A stretch of DNA of 64,000 bases, taken from NCBI GenBank assembly GCA_905182995.1, contig CAJJDP010000047.1, positions 194,046 to 258,045 of the forward strand, given 5' to 3'. The notes below the pieces were generated by a model. The model had not been told where the DNA came from. It saw nothing but the letters and a program-made list of their open reading frames with translations, and searched no databases. Positions 10,824 to 25,952 of this stretch are shown piece after piece (within the stretch, counting starts at the first letter, position 1; the number at the start of each line of letters is the position of its first letter). A program made the translations under genes and the position numbers. The stretch is from Paramecium octaurelia (lineage: Eukaryota; Ciliophora; Oligohymenophorea; Peniculida; Parameciidae).

Positions 10824-12412
10824 ATGTAACCACTTTGTGATCCAGCACAGGATAGAGTAGTCAAGCAAGTTCCTTTACCTCCTCATCGCCCTCTGGATAA
10901 TGACCTGATGTTTCCTGCCAAGAATTAGGGTAATAGATGGCTATTGATCATAGGGAAACCTGACTGGAAGCTCATAAAGGAACATTTAGAAAGAGAGGGA
11001 AGAATTGCCAAAAAAGAAGTAATTAAGTTGGTGACAATGGCAAACAAAATCTTTAGTAAGCAATCGTTCATTATAGTTAAGAGAATGAGGGTAGTTTGAT
11101 ACATCTGTCAGATCCTTTGACCGTGGTGGGAGATATTCATGGGTATGTTGAAAATAATAAGTTAGATAATTTTATGATTTTCTCAAAATTCTTGATGTTG
11201 GAGGCAATCCTGAATCATAGAAATATGTGTTTTTGGGCGATTATGTTGACAGAGGACCATTCTCCATAGAAGTGTTAATTTTGTTGTATTCTCTAAAAAT
11301 CAATTATCCACGGACTATCTATATGTTGAGAGGCAATCATGAATGCAGACAACTCACTTCATTCTTTAACTTCATGGATGAATGCAAATACAAGTACGAT
11401 TAAGAATTGTATGATGTTTTCATGGATTCATTCGACAATCTTCCATTGGCTTGCATTATCAATAATCAATTCATTGCACTTCATGGAGGAATCTCTCCAG
11501 AACTAAGGAATGTATCAGATAATCCATATCAAAAAGGTCACTGACGTCAATTTGGTAGAGAGATTCAGAGAACCACCTAAAAATGGACTCTTTTGTGACA
11601 TCCTTTGGGCAGACCCCGTAGACAATGATGATGGAATTTGCGAAGGACAGTTTCGAATTAATGAAGTCAGAGGCTGCTCCTACTTTTATGGAATGGAGGC
11701 AGTTAGTAGATTCTTGGAAAGAAACAAGTTGATATCAGTCATCAGAGCCCATGAAGCTCAATTAGAAGGATACAAAATGCATAGATGGGATGGGGGATAA
11801 GATTTCCCTATGGTCATTACAATATTTTCAGCTCCCAATTATTGTGATGTCTACAATAACAAGGGTGCTGTCATTAAGTTCAAAGTATGTATTTTCTGCT
11901 ACTCTCTAGAACAATGATCTGAATATTCAACAATACAACTATAGTTAGCATCCATATCTGTTACCCAATTTCATGGATATCTTCACATGGTCTATTCCAT
12001 TTGTTGCTGAAAAAGGTTATTATTCATAATCTCATTATTGTAGTCACTGAAGTGTTGTTCCACATCATACAACCAAGAGATGGGGAGGCCATGGATGAGA
12101 TCGTTGATGAAGATGACATTGCCAAATTCAAAGAATTAGTAGGAGATTAACAACATAAAAATAAAGATGTCTTCTTGAAAAGCAAAATCAAATTTGTTTT
12201 TAGAATGATGCAAATTCAAAAAGGATTAAGATAACAAAGTGAAAGTCTTGTCCAAACCAAAGGAGCTTGTCCTGACAACCGTATTCCTAAAACACTTCTA
12301 GATAGTATTAAAGATTGTAAACATTCTCCTCTAATATTTAGCAAATGGGGCATTTTAGACTGCTAAAATGGCTGACTCTATCAATGAGAAAAGACCTGGA
12401 CTCAGTTAATGA
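10824..12412 (+). CDS. CNA: Calcineurin A, Ca2+/calmodulin-dependent protein phosphatase catalytic subunit
   Basis: 470 residues. The PPP-family metal and catalytic motifs [15 protein letters not shown] and RGNHECR stand in order, followed by [13 protein letters not shown]. After the catalytic core come a calcineurin-B-binding helix (VTEVLFHII), an acidic linker, a calmodulin-site-like basic helix with [13 protein letters not shown], and an autoinhibitory-like tail ending NEKRPGLSQ, which separate it from PP1 and PP2A. Seven introns: 10930-10953, 11056-11081, 11143-11165, 11512-11536, 11885-11909, 12016-12043 and 12317-12341. Those at 11056 and 11512 end AAG, and the one at 12016 begins GTT. 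In Paramecium calcineurin acts at cilia and in trichocyst exocytosis (family knowledge). Confidence 0.93.
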
Positions 12413-12467
12413 TATTCAAATCATATAAAAACACACTCATTTAATTTACATTTTTAATTATAAACAT

Positions 12468-13819
12468 TCAAACTGTCCCACTAAAAGGAATAGGTATATA
12501 GAAATGATCATTGCTATCTACTGTCTTACTAACACTCTCTGTCAATACCCACTATTTCATTCGTAAATTGTTCAGTCTCTCAGTATTCACCTCATTCAAT
12601 TATTTTTACAAGATTAATAAACTCAAATTTAGTTTTCTTACTACATCTGTATTTCTTAATAGCTAAAATGATATCTGCAGTATTCTACCACTTCGTTTTG
12701 AATATTACTTATGGAATAACGATCTGCCAAATTGTACAGTGATTATTAATACTTCTTCAATTCTTCTTCATACTCTTCTCTTTCCTCTTTAATCTGCTTT
12801 TAATAAACTCCAAATTGTTGTTGTATTTCTTACACATCAAAATTATATGGAATCTAATTGAATTATTCATACAAAATACACTGAAATATCCTGGGATGTC
12901 TTTTGCTCCATATCTTTTTGTAACATATAAACATATCTAAGGATCAGCTTTTTCCAATCTTGAAAAAAATGGTGATAATGCTTATACACTCGTAAGATTC
13001 GTTGTTTTTGGGATGATTTTCTCAACAACTAATTTTATTATATTAATATCCATACATATGTCACTTTGTTCCTTAGTTAATTCCTGATCAAAAAATATTA
13101 ACCTTGGATCTATCAATTAATCAAATATTTGAAATAAATTAGGTATCATATCGCATTTGTCAATCATAATACTGGCCCATAATCTGGGTTTTATTTGTGG
13201 CATATTTGCTTGTCTCATTTGTTAAGTAGCGCTCTTCAAAAAATTGTCATATTCCGATTACATTTGAGCTGAAAAGATGGAAGCTCTCATTGCTAATTAC
13301 TCAGATTCCTTAGTTGATGATCTCTTCTTCAAAGTTGTTGTTGTTTCAAAGAAGTTTTTCTTTGCTTTTTCATACTGATTTGTATATGTAACAAAGGGAT
13401 TAGCATGCTTATCTGCAAAATCCTTTCTGATTTCCTAGTATTTCTAATTTATCTATTCCCTTATTTGAGTTGTCACTCTATAATAAGTGTGATTCATCTT
13501 ACTTATCTATTGCCCCCTATTAATCCTTTCCCAAATATGCATCCAATACTATGGTAAAAGGCAAAAACTTTCTTGCTTTTGTGTTCTGCTTTTCAGCCAT
13601 ATAAAAGACCAATTCTTGTGGTTCTGTTCGTTCATTCTACGAAACAGCATCAAAATAATTGTTAAGAATCTTCAATGATCTTGTATTCTCCATTTTCACA
13701 TTATCAGGGGCATTTTACAACATATCTGGATGTATTGCCTTATAAAATTCCGTTAATTTGGACTTATTTTTGAAAGTATTAGCAGTAGAACTAAAGGCCA
13801 CAATTATTTTCTTTAGCAT
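12468..13819 (-). CDS. TCAIM-like protein (DUF4460/DUF4461), J-domain-like N-terminus
   Basis: About 425 residues. The N-terminal segment has FYKAIHPDMLQNAP followed by SLKILNNYFD, the pattern of the DUF4460 domain of T-cell activation inhibitor, mitochondrial (TCAIM), which resembles a DnaJ fold and keeps an HPD. The remainder is helical with a conserved-looking end (HFYIPIPFSGTV). Introns are at 13478-13502, 12854-12879 and 12622-12644 (or 12622-12641); the last ends GAG and is needed to reach the C-terminal exon. The role of TCAIM in mitochondria is poorly known. The gene is convergent with calcineurin A, with stop codons 55 bp apart. Confidence 0.7.
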
Positions 13820-14030
13820 TCAAATTACGAGTAAATTATAAAATTTTTATTATCATTCTTCACTTTATTTACATAAAATCCAAACCCTTAGATTCTTGTT
13901 ACATTTAAATTGATATTAATATTTTCTATATGTAATTTTATATTTCTATATCTAGAATGTTTAGTTGAGATGGCATTTCATAATATAAATACAACCATTA
14001 ATGAATATTATTAATTTAAACAAAAAAATA

Positions 14031-14472
14031 ATGAATAAACCTTAATAACATTAGTAGGGAAAAGATTAAAATGGCAAAGCATGGTTATATGCCTTAGGAG
14101 GCTTAGCAATTGGAGTAATAGGAACAATTTTTGGAATGAAAGCTATCAATAATGAATAATCTTAGACTAATAGTTAAGTTTAATCCAATCCATAGCCTTC
14201 ATAAATCACTAGTGACGGCGAACAATTCCTCGAGACTCTTTGTTGTCCAATAACTGGAGGTATTAATGATTTATATCTTTAAATTAGAGCTAATTGTTGA
14301 TGCAGCCTAACTTAGTACATGCGGTCATACTTTTGAAAAGAATGCCTTATTATAATGGTTAAAAAAATCTAATGTATGCCCTTAATGCAGAAAACAAACT
14401 AGCGAATAAAATATTATCAAGAATTATGCTTTACAATAGGTCATTGAATAACATAGAGCAAAACAATAATGA
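14031..14472 (+). CDS. U-box E3 ubiquitin ligase with N-terminal membrane segment
   Basis: 137 residues. A hydrophobic Gly-rich segment (WLYALGGLAIGVIGTIFG) near the N-terminus suggests a membrane anchor. After a Gln/Ser linker comes a U-box: CCPITG, then STCGHTFEK and CPQCRKQ, with the ring of residues typical of CHIP/UFD2-type E3s rather than a full RING. One 28-nt intron at 14260-14287 falls right after CCPITG and keeps the domain in frame. The start is set by the first ATG of the frame at 14031; without TAA/TAG as Gln the gene would be invisible. Confidence 0.8.
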
Positions 14473-14998
14473 TTAAGTTATTTTATCTAATCTAGTAACT
14501 CTAAATATTATACATTACATTCTACAATCTATAAGCTTATTTATAAATATTAAAATAATCAATTCTACATTATAATTTATTTATAGAATAATGATTAAAA
14601 TGATAGTATTAGACAACATTTACTATTGACTTTGTAAATCATTTCATGGCGAAACAATATTATTCCTCTTCCTAATAATTTTATTTTATATAATTTATTT
14701 TTAAGAATATCTCTAGAAGAATCTAAATAAATTATTGACCTTAAGTAAACATATATGATGATAATTCAGATTATTATTAGCACATTCTAAGTTATGAATT
14801 TAGTTCTAATCTCAATATTACAACAACATAAAATTTGTCTACTACTTCTCTATTAATTTTAATCACACTTTTTTTAGTTTAAGAAATAAGAGATAGATTA
14901 AATATCTATAACCATACTAATAATTTTAAATTAACCTTATTCAATAGTTAACCTTCCATTCTAAATAAATATATATGTTATTATTATTATAATATTAA
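14473..14998. other. AT-rich spacer, no convincing gene
   Basis: One minus-strand frame (14639-14959) is TGA-free for 106 codons from an ATG but has no domain and low-complexity hydrophobic content; I do not call it. Confidence 0.4.
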
Positions 14999-15676
14999 TC
15001 ATTTTGGTCCTTATGCTGCAAGAATTGCTGCCTCTTATGCTTCTTATGCCTCTATTTTTTACATATATTCTTATAATTGTTCTGCAGGTATTTCATCTGG
15101 CATTAGTTGGGTTTATTTTATTTCATATTCAGGTTCTTCAGGAGTCATCAATGATGAACCATCTGCAGGCTAAAATGGCGAATCGACTCCCTTTTAATCT
15201 GGAATTGAATCCTTCTCAAACACTGGATTGAGTTGATTTTCTACAACATCAACTGGCATTTAATCAGATGGATCTTAGGTTTGGATTTCGACATCTAAAG
15301 CATTCATATAAAAGTCATCATCAGATCCTTTAGTGGATGATAATTACTTTTGCTTTTCTTCTTCATATTTTCTTTATTCTTCTTAATCCAATTAATCTTG
15401 CTCTTAGTTAGTCAAATTTATTTCAGATTCTTATTGCTCTTATAATTATTATTATTCAGTTTATTCTGATTGAATTTATGTTTCTTATACTAATTCTGCT
15501 TCATTTGATTCTGTTTGAGCAGGTTCTTAATAACTTTTATCATCATCAATATATTGAATTTCTTAAGTCTAAGCCAATGATTTTTATGAGTTTGCTGTAT
15601 TCTATTTATGGTGACGAATATTATGACCAGCAAAACCTAAGCAAATGATCGCTAATACCAATAATGCTTGTTTCAT
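14999..15676 (-). CDS. Secreted Gln/Glu/Asp-rich protein, unknown
   Basis: 225 residues in a single exon. MKQALLVLAIICLGFAG is a signal peptide. The mature part is acidic and very rich in Gln, mostly written TAA, with Glu-Gln blocks and no cysteine pairs or recognisable domain. It could be a component of a secretory granule, the alveoli or the surface coat. The frame has more than 50 in-frame TAA/TAG codons and no TGA, which strongly supports it as coding under the ciliate code. Family unknown. Confidence 0.75.
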
Positions 15677-16462
15677 CAAAACGGATTATAAAATTATTAT
15701 TATGCCTTTATTAAAACAATAACAATCTTGAATAAATATAATCACTCAATTTCAAAGAACTACACCTAGAAAATTTATTTAGAACTCTTATTAAACGAAT
15801 GGTAGTTTGTAATACTCAAAATTTTTGATCAAAGTTTCTTTCACATATATAGGAGAATTAAAATAAGGAGTGGGACTTCGAAATGAAGATATAAAAGTAG
15901 TAATATCACATTAATTGAGAAATATTACAAGTTTTTCAGATCAAAATAATAAAATAATTATTATATCTTCAAATTAAATTGGTAAACATAAGTAGAATTA
16001 TTTGTTCTCATGAGTAGATTCATTATGATATTCCCATCAATATAAATTTCATTATCAAAATCCATATTTTTATCATAGAATTATTTCTTAATTGAGAATT
16101 TAGAATGAGGATAATGAATTTAAATTTTTTGATAATTAAAGATAGATTAATGTCTTTATGCCTAACAAAGTTGTGTTATTGAATTTTTGAATTAATAGGC
16201 TGTTAACTTATCTAAGAATTATTCAAGTAATAATTCAAATTTAATATGTTACTTATTCAAAATTTGAACACCCACAAAACTCAACACCTTTTCATTTAAG
16301 TATCAGATTAATCCTACAAAGTATGCTTATCTAAAATCCTATAAAACTGATTAAATTTAGCTAAAACAGTATATCGATTTATTATTAGTATTAAATTAGA
16401 AACCCATAAAATAATAAAATTAATAATAATATTTAAAGGAAATAAAAAGACTATTAAATTTC
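15677..16462. other. Spacer upstream of U2 snRNA
   Basis: 786 bp of AT-rich DNA with no protein pattern on either strand. It should contain the promoter of the U2 gene (a proximal element some 50-70 bp upstream would be expected), but I cannot point to a defined motif. Confidence 0.4.
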
Positions 16463-16652
16463 ATACCTTCTCGGCCTTTTGGCTAAGATCAAGTGTAGTA
16501 TCTGTTCTTATCAGAGTGATATCTGATATCTCCTACGAGGAGAATGATATCACTGCAATTTTTAAATGGGGCTGGGTTTACTTGGGGCTTGCCCCGGTCC
16601 CAGCATAGTCGACCCTGACTTACACGACCTCGGGGAACGGCTAACCCGCTAC
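16463..16652 (+). ncRNA. U2 spliceosomal snRNA
   Basis: The 5' part ATACCTTCTCGGCCTTTT and the following GGCTAAGATCAAGTGTAGTA are nearly identical to U2 of other eukaryotes, including the branch-point-recognition GTAGTA. Stem IIb is formed by CTCC and GGAG, the Sm site reads AATTTTTA at about 16559, and two GC-rich 3' stem-loops (III and IV) follow. The 3' end is placed by the end of stem IV before the AT-rich flank and may be off by a few bases. It pairs with the branch region of introns; in this genome it must act on introns of only 20-30 nt. Confidence 0.95.
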
Positions 16653-16777
16653 TTTTAATTTAAACAAACGAAATTTATTTTATATATAACTTTTTTGGAG
16701 TTCTACAATTTGAAGGTAGAAGCATATATATTTATTTATATATTAAGCCTTCAAGGAAATAATTTGTTTTAAGAATA

Positions 16778-17308
16778 ATGAAATATTCGATGATTCTTGT
16801 TCTTATGATTTATTATATCCATCATATTGTTAAGAGCTAAAGCAATTTTAAATAGATCCTTTATGCTCTTGACTATTATAATGTAATAAGAAAAAATTAG
16901 TGCAGATAAAACTTGATGCATTCTGAATGATTATTAAAAATTCTAAGGCAGATCCAAATTTAAGAAAAACCTCTGAGTATTGAAAAAATTATCAACGACA
17001 AGAAGAAAGAAATAAAGGAAATATAATCTTATTTAGAGTTAATTGCAAACAACTCCAAGGATGATAATAGATACTCTTAGGAGTTTAGTGTAAAAATAAT
17101 AATAACTTTATGTAAATAATGTATTAACAATTTTAGTTTGGATATGAGAATAAGAACTATAAAAAAAAAGGGTAAAAATAGTTTAGTGATGATGGACTAT
17201 TTTTTAATAATTTATATTTAAGAAGTAAATAAATATTCATAAGCGAGAAAAGAATGTGTGTATCATAAATTAAGTTATGTTGAAACGAATAATCTAAAAA
17301 TATAATGA
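16778..17308 (+). CDS. Secreted helical protein, unknown, with one in-frame TGA
   Basis: The frame opens with a hydrophobic signal-peptide-like start (MKYSMILVLMIYYIHH) and continues with Lys/Glu/Ile-rich helical sequence to TGA at 17306. One TGA lies in frame at 16928. It can be removed by a 48-nt GTG...AAG segment (16900-16947), much longer than the other introns here, so either this is an unusual intron, the gene is damaged, or there is a sequence error. Downstream sequence (KPLSIEKIINDKKKEIKE and beyond) looks genuinely coding. Not recognised. Confidence 0.5.
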
Positions 17309-17593
17309 GATTTTTTGGTTGTTCGATGAAAAATAGCAGTTCTGATCCAAGAAATTGCTCGGATGTTATTAAAAATGAAAAGAAGATAAAATAAAGAATA
17401 TTTTCTCTCGGATTAATTCTCTAAAACTTCTTTGGTAATAGGTTTTTTTAAAGTAAGAAGGTCTTCTGTCGAACATTACACAAATGAACTTAAAAAAAAA
17501 TAACGGTTATATTTGTTTCAAGGTGCTAAGCTACGTTGAGTCCAGAATATTTAGCTTTTAAGGAGAAATGATTTATAATTCTATAATTATTTA

Positions 17594-18926
17594 ATGTAAA
17601 CTTCAATCGACTTGCCTTCCCCTTTAGGAGTAGTCTAAACTTCTTCTATAACAAGCACAGGTAAAATATTAAGTTCTGATTAACAAAACAATTTAAAAGA
17701 TGCAGTGAAAAGAAGTGAGGAGGATAAATTATTTCGAAAATAAAATTAGTTGAATGATATGGAGGAATTTGAAGCAATGGAAGTTTAAAATGGCGATAAA
17801 ACATCTCTAATATATTACTACAAGGCCTTAAAATTGGATGAAGAAATACAGCAAAACGAAGAATAGATTAATAATATTGTTCAGATTAGATAAAAACTAG
17901 GAATGATTGAAGGATTCTTAATGAAAAAAAGTCCTCATTGGTTTTAAGGTTATTCATAAAGAAACTGTATATTAAGAAATAGAGTGTTTAGATATTATGA
18001 CGCAGAAAATAAGAAAGTTTAAGGAGTTTTAAATTTCGATGTTTAGTCGTTCTAATTATAAGAGTTATAGGATAAAAATGGAAATACAGTAGAATTTATG
18101 TATAAATATCTCTATGCGTCTAGTTTAAAGCCTTTGGGTTAAACTCAAAAAGTATTTCAGTTCAAAGGGGGTACAGTAGATCAAACTAAAACATGGGTTT
18201 AACTTATAAAATTGCATCTTTAAGATTCAATTGGAACACTGAAAGTTTTGAATTCACTTTGCTCATATGAATAATTTTGGAGAGTATGAAATTCTATACT
18301 TACCTTAATTTTAGTTTGACCGGATTTCATCATTACAAATAATGGAGGATGCTGAGGATGGAGACATTATACTCTTTTAAGGGAAAGATATAAATTGTCA
18401 CATTCAAAGAACCTTAACACATGCTAATTTTGATCACATTGGAATTTTAATACGTTTAAATGAGAATTAATTATATTTATTTGAAGCATTGCCAATGCAT
18501 GGAGTGGGACTGTGCCGTTGGAATAAGTTTATTATATGTAAATGGAATTATCTATATCATAAGTAAATAGTAGTTGTATTTTATAATAGAGTTATTTATA
18601 GAAAATTACAAGTGAATAGAGATGAAAATTTTATATCAAGGATGCATGAATTTGTTACTGAGAATATTGGTAAATAGTATTCATTTAATCCGACTAAATT
18701 GTTCAAATTTAAGTCGACAATGCTCCAAGATCCATAATAACAGTAAACAAGAACGTTTTTTTCTTCAGAACTTGTAGCGGCTTGCTATAAACATTTAAAT
18801 CTTTTGCCAAAGGAAGTCTCATCTACTTAATATTCACCTGGATCCTTTTCATCAGAAAATCAAAAATTATCACTTCGATATGGAAGTTTAAGCGAAGAAT
18901 ATCTTATAGATTTTGAGGGTGAATGA
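17594..18926 (+). CDS. PH domain fused to a YiiX-like (C92) NlpC/P60-type amidase fold
   Basis: 433 residues. A helical N-terminal part is followed by a PH domain at about residues 105-215, starting IEGFLMKKSPHWFQGYSQRN and ending with the PH tryptophan in TKTWVQLIKL. After a 31-nt intron at 18284-18314 comes a permuted papain-like fold of the YaeF/YiiX group: DGDIILFQG, then the His region ANFDHIGILIR, then SSELVAACYKHLNLLP. In typical members a catalytic Cys precedes SELV (CSELV); here that position is Ser, so hydrolase activity is doubtful. The PH domain suggests action at a phosphoinositide membrane. A 33-nt stop-free GTA...TAG segment inside the second domain was left as coding. Confidence 0.8.
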
Positions 18927-19064
18927 TAGTCTTATTTTATTAATACATTGAAACTCAAACGGTTATATGCCTGAAAAATAGAAAATTAAAATATTTAACA
19001 TAATGAATTAATCAAAGAAGATGTTCATTATTTTAATTCTTTTTTTGAATCTATATCAAATCCA

Positions 19065-19641
19065 TCACTTTTTTTTAGTGTGAATAGATATCTGGACATA
19101 TCTTCTTTTGGTATTTTAATTAATTTTCATTATATTAAACTTTTGCATATTTTAATACACAGTTCTATAATAGTATGAGTATTTTACATATCTTTTGTTG
19201 AAATTCCAAGGACGGTTATTAAATGCCAGGAAGAATTCCTATAGATATTTTTTGTTTTTTAGATTAATAAACGCAAACCCGCCTTCTAAATCACAAGGGA
19301 TATTTATGTAATCGTATTTTGAATAGAATTTGAAATCTATCTCATTTTGCAGTCTTTTCACAGTGTAATTATTTGGAATGTTCCTAATCATTAAGGTAGT
19401 TCGCTTATCATTGGCAATCTAACTTCTAAATTTATATTACAGTTTGCAGCGAAATATTGAACTAATTTTAAGTGTTGTCATTCTCATTTGAACATTTCTC
19501 GAAAGCTTGATTGAAAATGGCAGAAAACGCCTCAAATTATTCATCAGAGGAAGAGTTTGTTTCTGTTGAAAAGAGAAGCTTCGATTCTGTCGAAATAGAA
19601 TTTACAAAATAAAATACTATAACCAAATAGGAAAAGATCAT
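19065..19641 (-). CDS. Mei2-like RNA-binding protein (RRM_2 domain)
   Basis: About 184 residues, of which residues 80-160 form a Mei2-type C-terminal RRM: RTTLMIRNIPNNYT, then YDYINIPCDLEGGFAFINL and the Trp/Lys-rich end. Mei2 proteins bind meiotic or other non-coding RNAs. A 22-nt GTA...TAG intron at 19419-19440 links the RRM to an acidic, Asn/Ser-rich exon. The start at 19641 is uncertain; an intron-less alternative would begin at 19487. The 5' exon overlaps an open frame on the other strand that I judge less likely. Confidence 0.65.
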
Positions 19642-19757
19642 TATTAGAAGAACCAGCAGAGTCTTAGTTTTCGATCCAATTCGAGCATTTAGTGAACTCT
19701 TCGATTTCTTGAAATAGCGAGGTTTACATCTTTAAATTTTTATATATATATTAATAA

Positions 19758-21262
<1,505 letters not shown>

Positions 21263-21263
21263 N
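21263..21263. other. Ambiguous base N at a contig junction
   Basis: A lone N directly between the two copies of the 1,340-bp repeat; the pattern expected when two contigs with overlapping ends are placed next to each other without merging. Confidence 0.9.
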
Positions 21264-22603
<1,340 letters not shown>

Positions 22604-23124
22604 TATCAAATTGCAAGTCTTAGCGATAATAATAAAATATCATGAACTTTATGTTATTTTAACTATATTTAACGCCCTTTTTGAAAAAAATAAATTAATA
22701 TCATTTCTCTAAAATTAATCAAACTATTTTTATTGAGAGAGTAATTGTTTTTTTTTTGATCCTAGAAACTCTTAATTATTCATACTCAAGATTATTGGGT
22801 TAAACCTATTTGATATAAATAAGACCAAAATCTATAAAGAAACTCTCTCTATCAGGATAGTGTATATATTTTATTTCTTTAGTTAATTTACATATATTTA
22901 AAATTTAGATCATATTACTTTCTGATTATTTTGAATTTGTGTAAAATTGAAATTCAAGGACTTGTTAACTTAGTCATAATAATGTTATTTTACATTGCAA
23001 AAATCAATAATGCAGTGATTATTAAACATAAATTCAAAAAATAGGAAGAGGTTGAAAATAAATTTTAGCTTTCTTATAATTTATATATTCTATATACAAT
23101 AAAGAGGAAGTACAAAATAGGTAT
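22604..23124. other. Spacer, no gene seen
   Basis: 520 bp of AT-rich DNA with frequent TGA in all frames and no recognisable element. Confidence 0.5.
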
Positions 23125-23359
23125 TCAAAATATGCAGCTCTAAGTCATATCAACAGTAGAATTAGTCTGAAGATCAACTTTAAGATCAGGAATAAATTCA
23201 CTTTCAGTAGTTGATAAGTCATCCAAAGAAAAGTATTAGTACTTTTTTGAATGTATTTGAAGTATATGCTACATATATATTCAACTTTTCATACCACTTA
23301 ACAAGTTGAATTATTTAATTTTTTGTAATCTTGAGCTGAGAATATTGATGATCCTACAT
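23125..23359 (-). CDS. Small protein, unknown, 5' structure unresolved
   Basis: The reading MQDHQYSQLKITKNQII passes a 31-nt GTA...AAG intron (within about 23204-23240) and ends DMTQSCIF at TGA, giving 67 residues. The same frame is open upstream to about 23433 and a different minus frame with an ATG at 23661 (MSCALEDLGRVF) looks coding too, but I found no intron of acceptable size that joins them. Real gene likely, exact limits not known. Confidence 0.4.
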
Positions 23360-25294
23360 TGAATTAATATAATACTAAATTCCATCAAACCATACGAAGT
23401 GTTTTGCGATTAATTGATTTATTTCTTTTTTTGATCACTTATTGCTTTCATTTAAAATGAATTTCGTTGGTATTGTTAACATTGATGACTTTGATTTCTA
23501 AAAATATTTGGTCTCAGTTCTGTAATCTTGTTTTTCTCTTTCTTTTTTTCTTCAGGCTTTATTGTTTGATAAAACAAGTAAAAACAACCCAACATGTAGG
23601 TTTTAAGCAAAACTGATTTCCTTGGGAAGACTCTCCCTAAATCTTCTAATGCGCATGACATTTTTGGAATATTTATTAATAATTCCTATTATCTTAAATA
23701 ATGAAGATATAAACATTTATACTAATGAGTTAAAATGATGCGCATTTATTGCTTAAATAAAATATATCAATATAAAATTAATATATATATGCTAGTAAAA
23801 GGTTAGGTTTAGTTAGAGAATCAATACAATTATTTATAAATGAATATCCAAGAGTGACTGACAGAAATAAATATTAAATTTATATCTGCTAATAAACCCC
23901 GATTCAATTTTGCCATCTGCATTATATTGATAAATTGATATATCAACATATAGATTAAGATGGCTGATTCAAATAGTTGAATTGATATCTTAACTCACAA
24001 ACAACTTATTACTTGTGAAAGTAATTAATAAGTCATTTTAGATTTTAGTGTTCAAGAGTTGTCAACAAATACTCAATTAAGAGTGAGTAAAAGCTAATTA
24101 TACTCTTAATAGTTTAATTTAAGGCATTTACTAATGTAAGACAATATTTAATCATCTACAAACTCTTAATGCCTAAAATACAAATTTTAATTAATGAATT
24201 TAATTAATAAAGAATTTAGTATTTGAACAATATAATGAATATTATTATTTGACTGTTCTTTTAAGTATAATTGACAATGATATCTATTAATATGGGTTTT
24301 ACTTTTTCTTATTCTTTATGCATCCCAACAACGTTAGGATAGCAACTTCTATTTCTAAGATATAAGTAATGCTTTTGGTATTTGATCCTCTATGGAAAGT
24401 TGATGTCGAAAACAATTATGTTAGTTTAGAATTATATCAAATTTTGGATGATGTTTGATTGTTTATAAACAGAATGGATATTAAATCTAAAAGTTGTGGT
24501 GGGATATACAACTGACACTATAAATTTAGTAATATATGATATTGTTTATGGTATTAGGATAAAGGATAATGTAAGGGTATAAGATGATATTCAACTATTA
24601 TTCTCTATTTGAGAATATACCCTTACAACAAATGTAAGATTTAACAAATGTAAATAAAATATACATTTTAATTGATATCAGATTTGATGAAATATTTATC
24701 AAAAGACTTATCAGAATAATTTTGGTCTATTATTGAATTAGATATAAATTACTTATTATACCAGGTATAATATATTAGACATACAGTATTATTTCATTCA
24801 CAATTATTGTTGATTATAGAATTGGAAACAGTTTCGATATTTTGAATAAATATAATAATGCAGAAGTACTATAACACTATTATTCATTGAAATACTTTAA
24901 TAAGAAGGAAATAAATCATAAAATTGAATTGTTACTTATTGATTACAGTTTTGTAAATTGATAAATAATTAGAAATATTATGTTGATAACTAATACAAAC
25001 CTGAAACACACTGATTAGGATACATACTAATATCCCAAGAAAATTTGAGGAATGAAGATGTAGAAGCAGAGAATGAGGATTATGGTAATAAAAGTGATGA
25101 ATTTCAGCATAAGGAAAAATGCAGTGGAAATAAATTTTTATGTGGATGATGATAGAGGTGAATTGACAATTGAGATCAATCCATTTGTGAAGTTTATTAT
25201 TTTGAACAAAAAAATAATATCGGAAAATATTTAGAAATGAAAAAGATTTTTGATTTATATCAAATAAAATATATAAGTATGCTAAGAATCTTGA
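23360..25294. other. Gene-poor stretch with possible coding remnants
   Basis: The longest part of the window without a firm gene. A minus frame at 23434-23661 may be a 5' exon of the previous entry. On the plus strand about 24370-24460 (LLVFDPLWKVDVENN) and 25030-25140 (acidic, Asn-rich) look mildly coding but are bounded by TGA with no suitable introns. Remnants of decayed genes are possible; I see no transposon ends or RNA gene. Confidence 0.35.
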
Positions 25295-25711
25295 TCAAAT
25301 TGCAAATTACACTTTTTTTGAATTTTTAGGTGCTTATGTCTATTGTTATTATGCAATCTAGTTCATCTCTGCTTAAAACTTTTAAAATACATTTCCCTGT
25401 AAGCCATGTTGTGATGGCAATGCTTGAAATGTAACAAAATTTTGAAATTGTTGCTCTGATGAAAAACTTTGAAATGAATATTATTAGATCGTTGAGAGCT
25501 AAGATGTTTTATGTGGTTCCTTCAAAACCCCAAATTAATGTTATTTTCTTTTTGGATATTCTTCTTCTGAATCCGACTCACTCAACATCTAAGGTTATTA
25601 ATCTCCTTATTTTAAAGATCCTCGTTTAGATGTCTCTGGATGAGAGGTTTCATCATCATATTAAAAAGTTTCGACTCTTTCCACTTTCTAACAACACAAC
25701 CCATTTCCCAT
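25295..25711 (-). CDS. Probably acylated Gln/Ser-rich protein, unknown
   Basis: 138 residues in one exon, starting MGNGLCCQK: Gly2 followed by Cys6 and Cys7 is the pattern for N-myristoylation plus palmitoylation, which would tether it to a membrane. An acidic SESDSEEEYPKRK stretch and a long Gln/Phe/Ser-rich tail follow. Many TAA/TAG glutamines and no TGA support coding. No family recognised. Confidence 0.65.
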
Positions 25712-25952
25712 TAATTTTATTTTAATTAATACTGTATTAAATAGTAATATGATATCCTCTATAAAGGATGTTAGATTATTAAAATATTATTCTATAAATT
25801 ATTACTTAATTAGAGCAGTAATTAGATAAATTAAGCATAATTATAAAAGATAACTTAACATCAAATATTACCTCAGTTTAATAAAATTTCTATTGCACTT
25901 CAAAATTTGTGATTACAATAAATATTATTTTAATTAATTAAAAAAACAGAAC

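Noticed and set aside
14639-14959. Minus-strand frame of 106 codons without TGA
   Set aside because: No domain and mostly hydrophobic low complexity; with one stop codon such open frames arise by chance.
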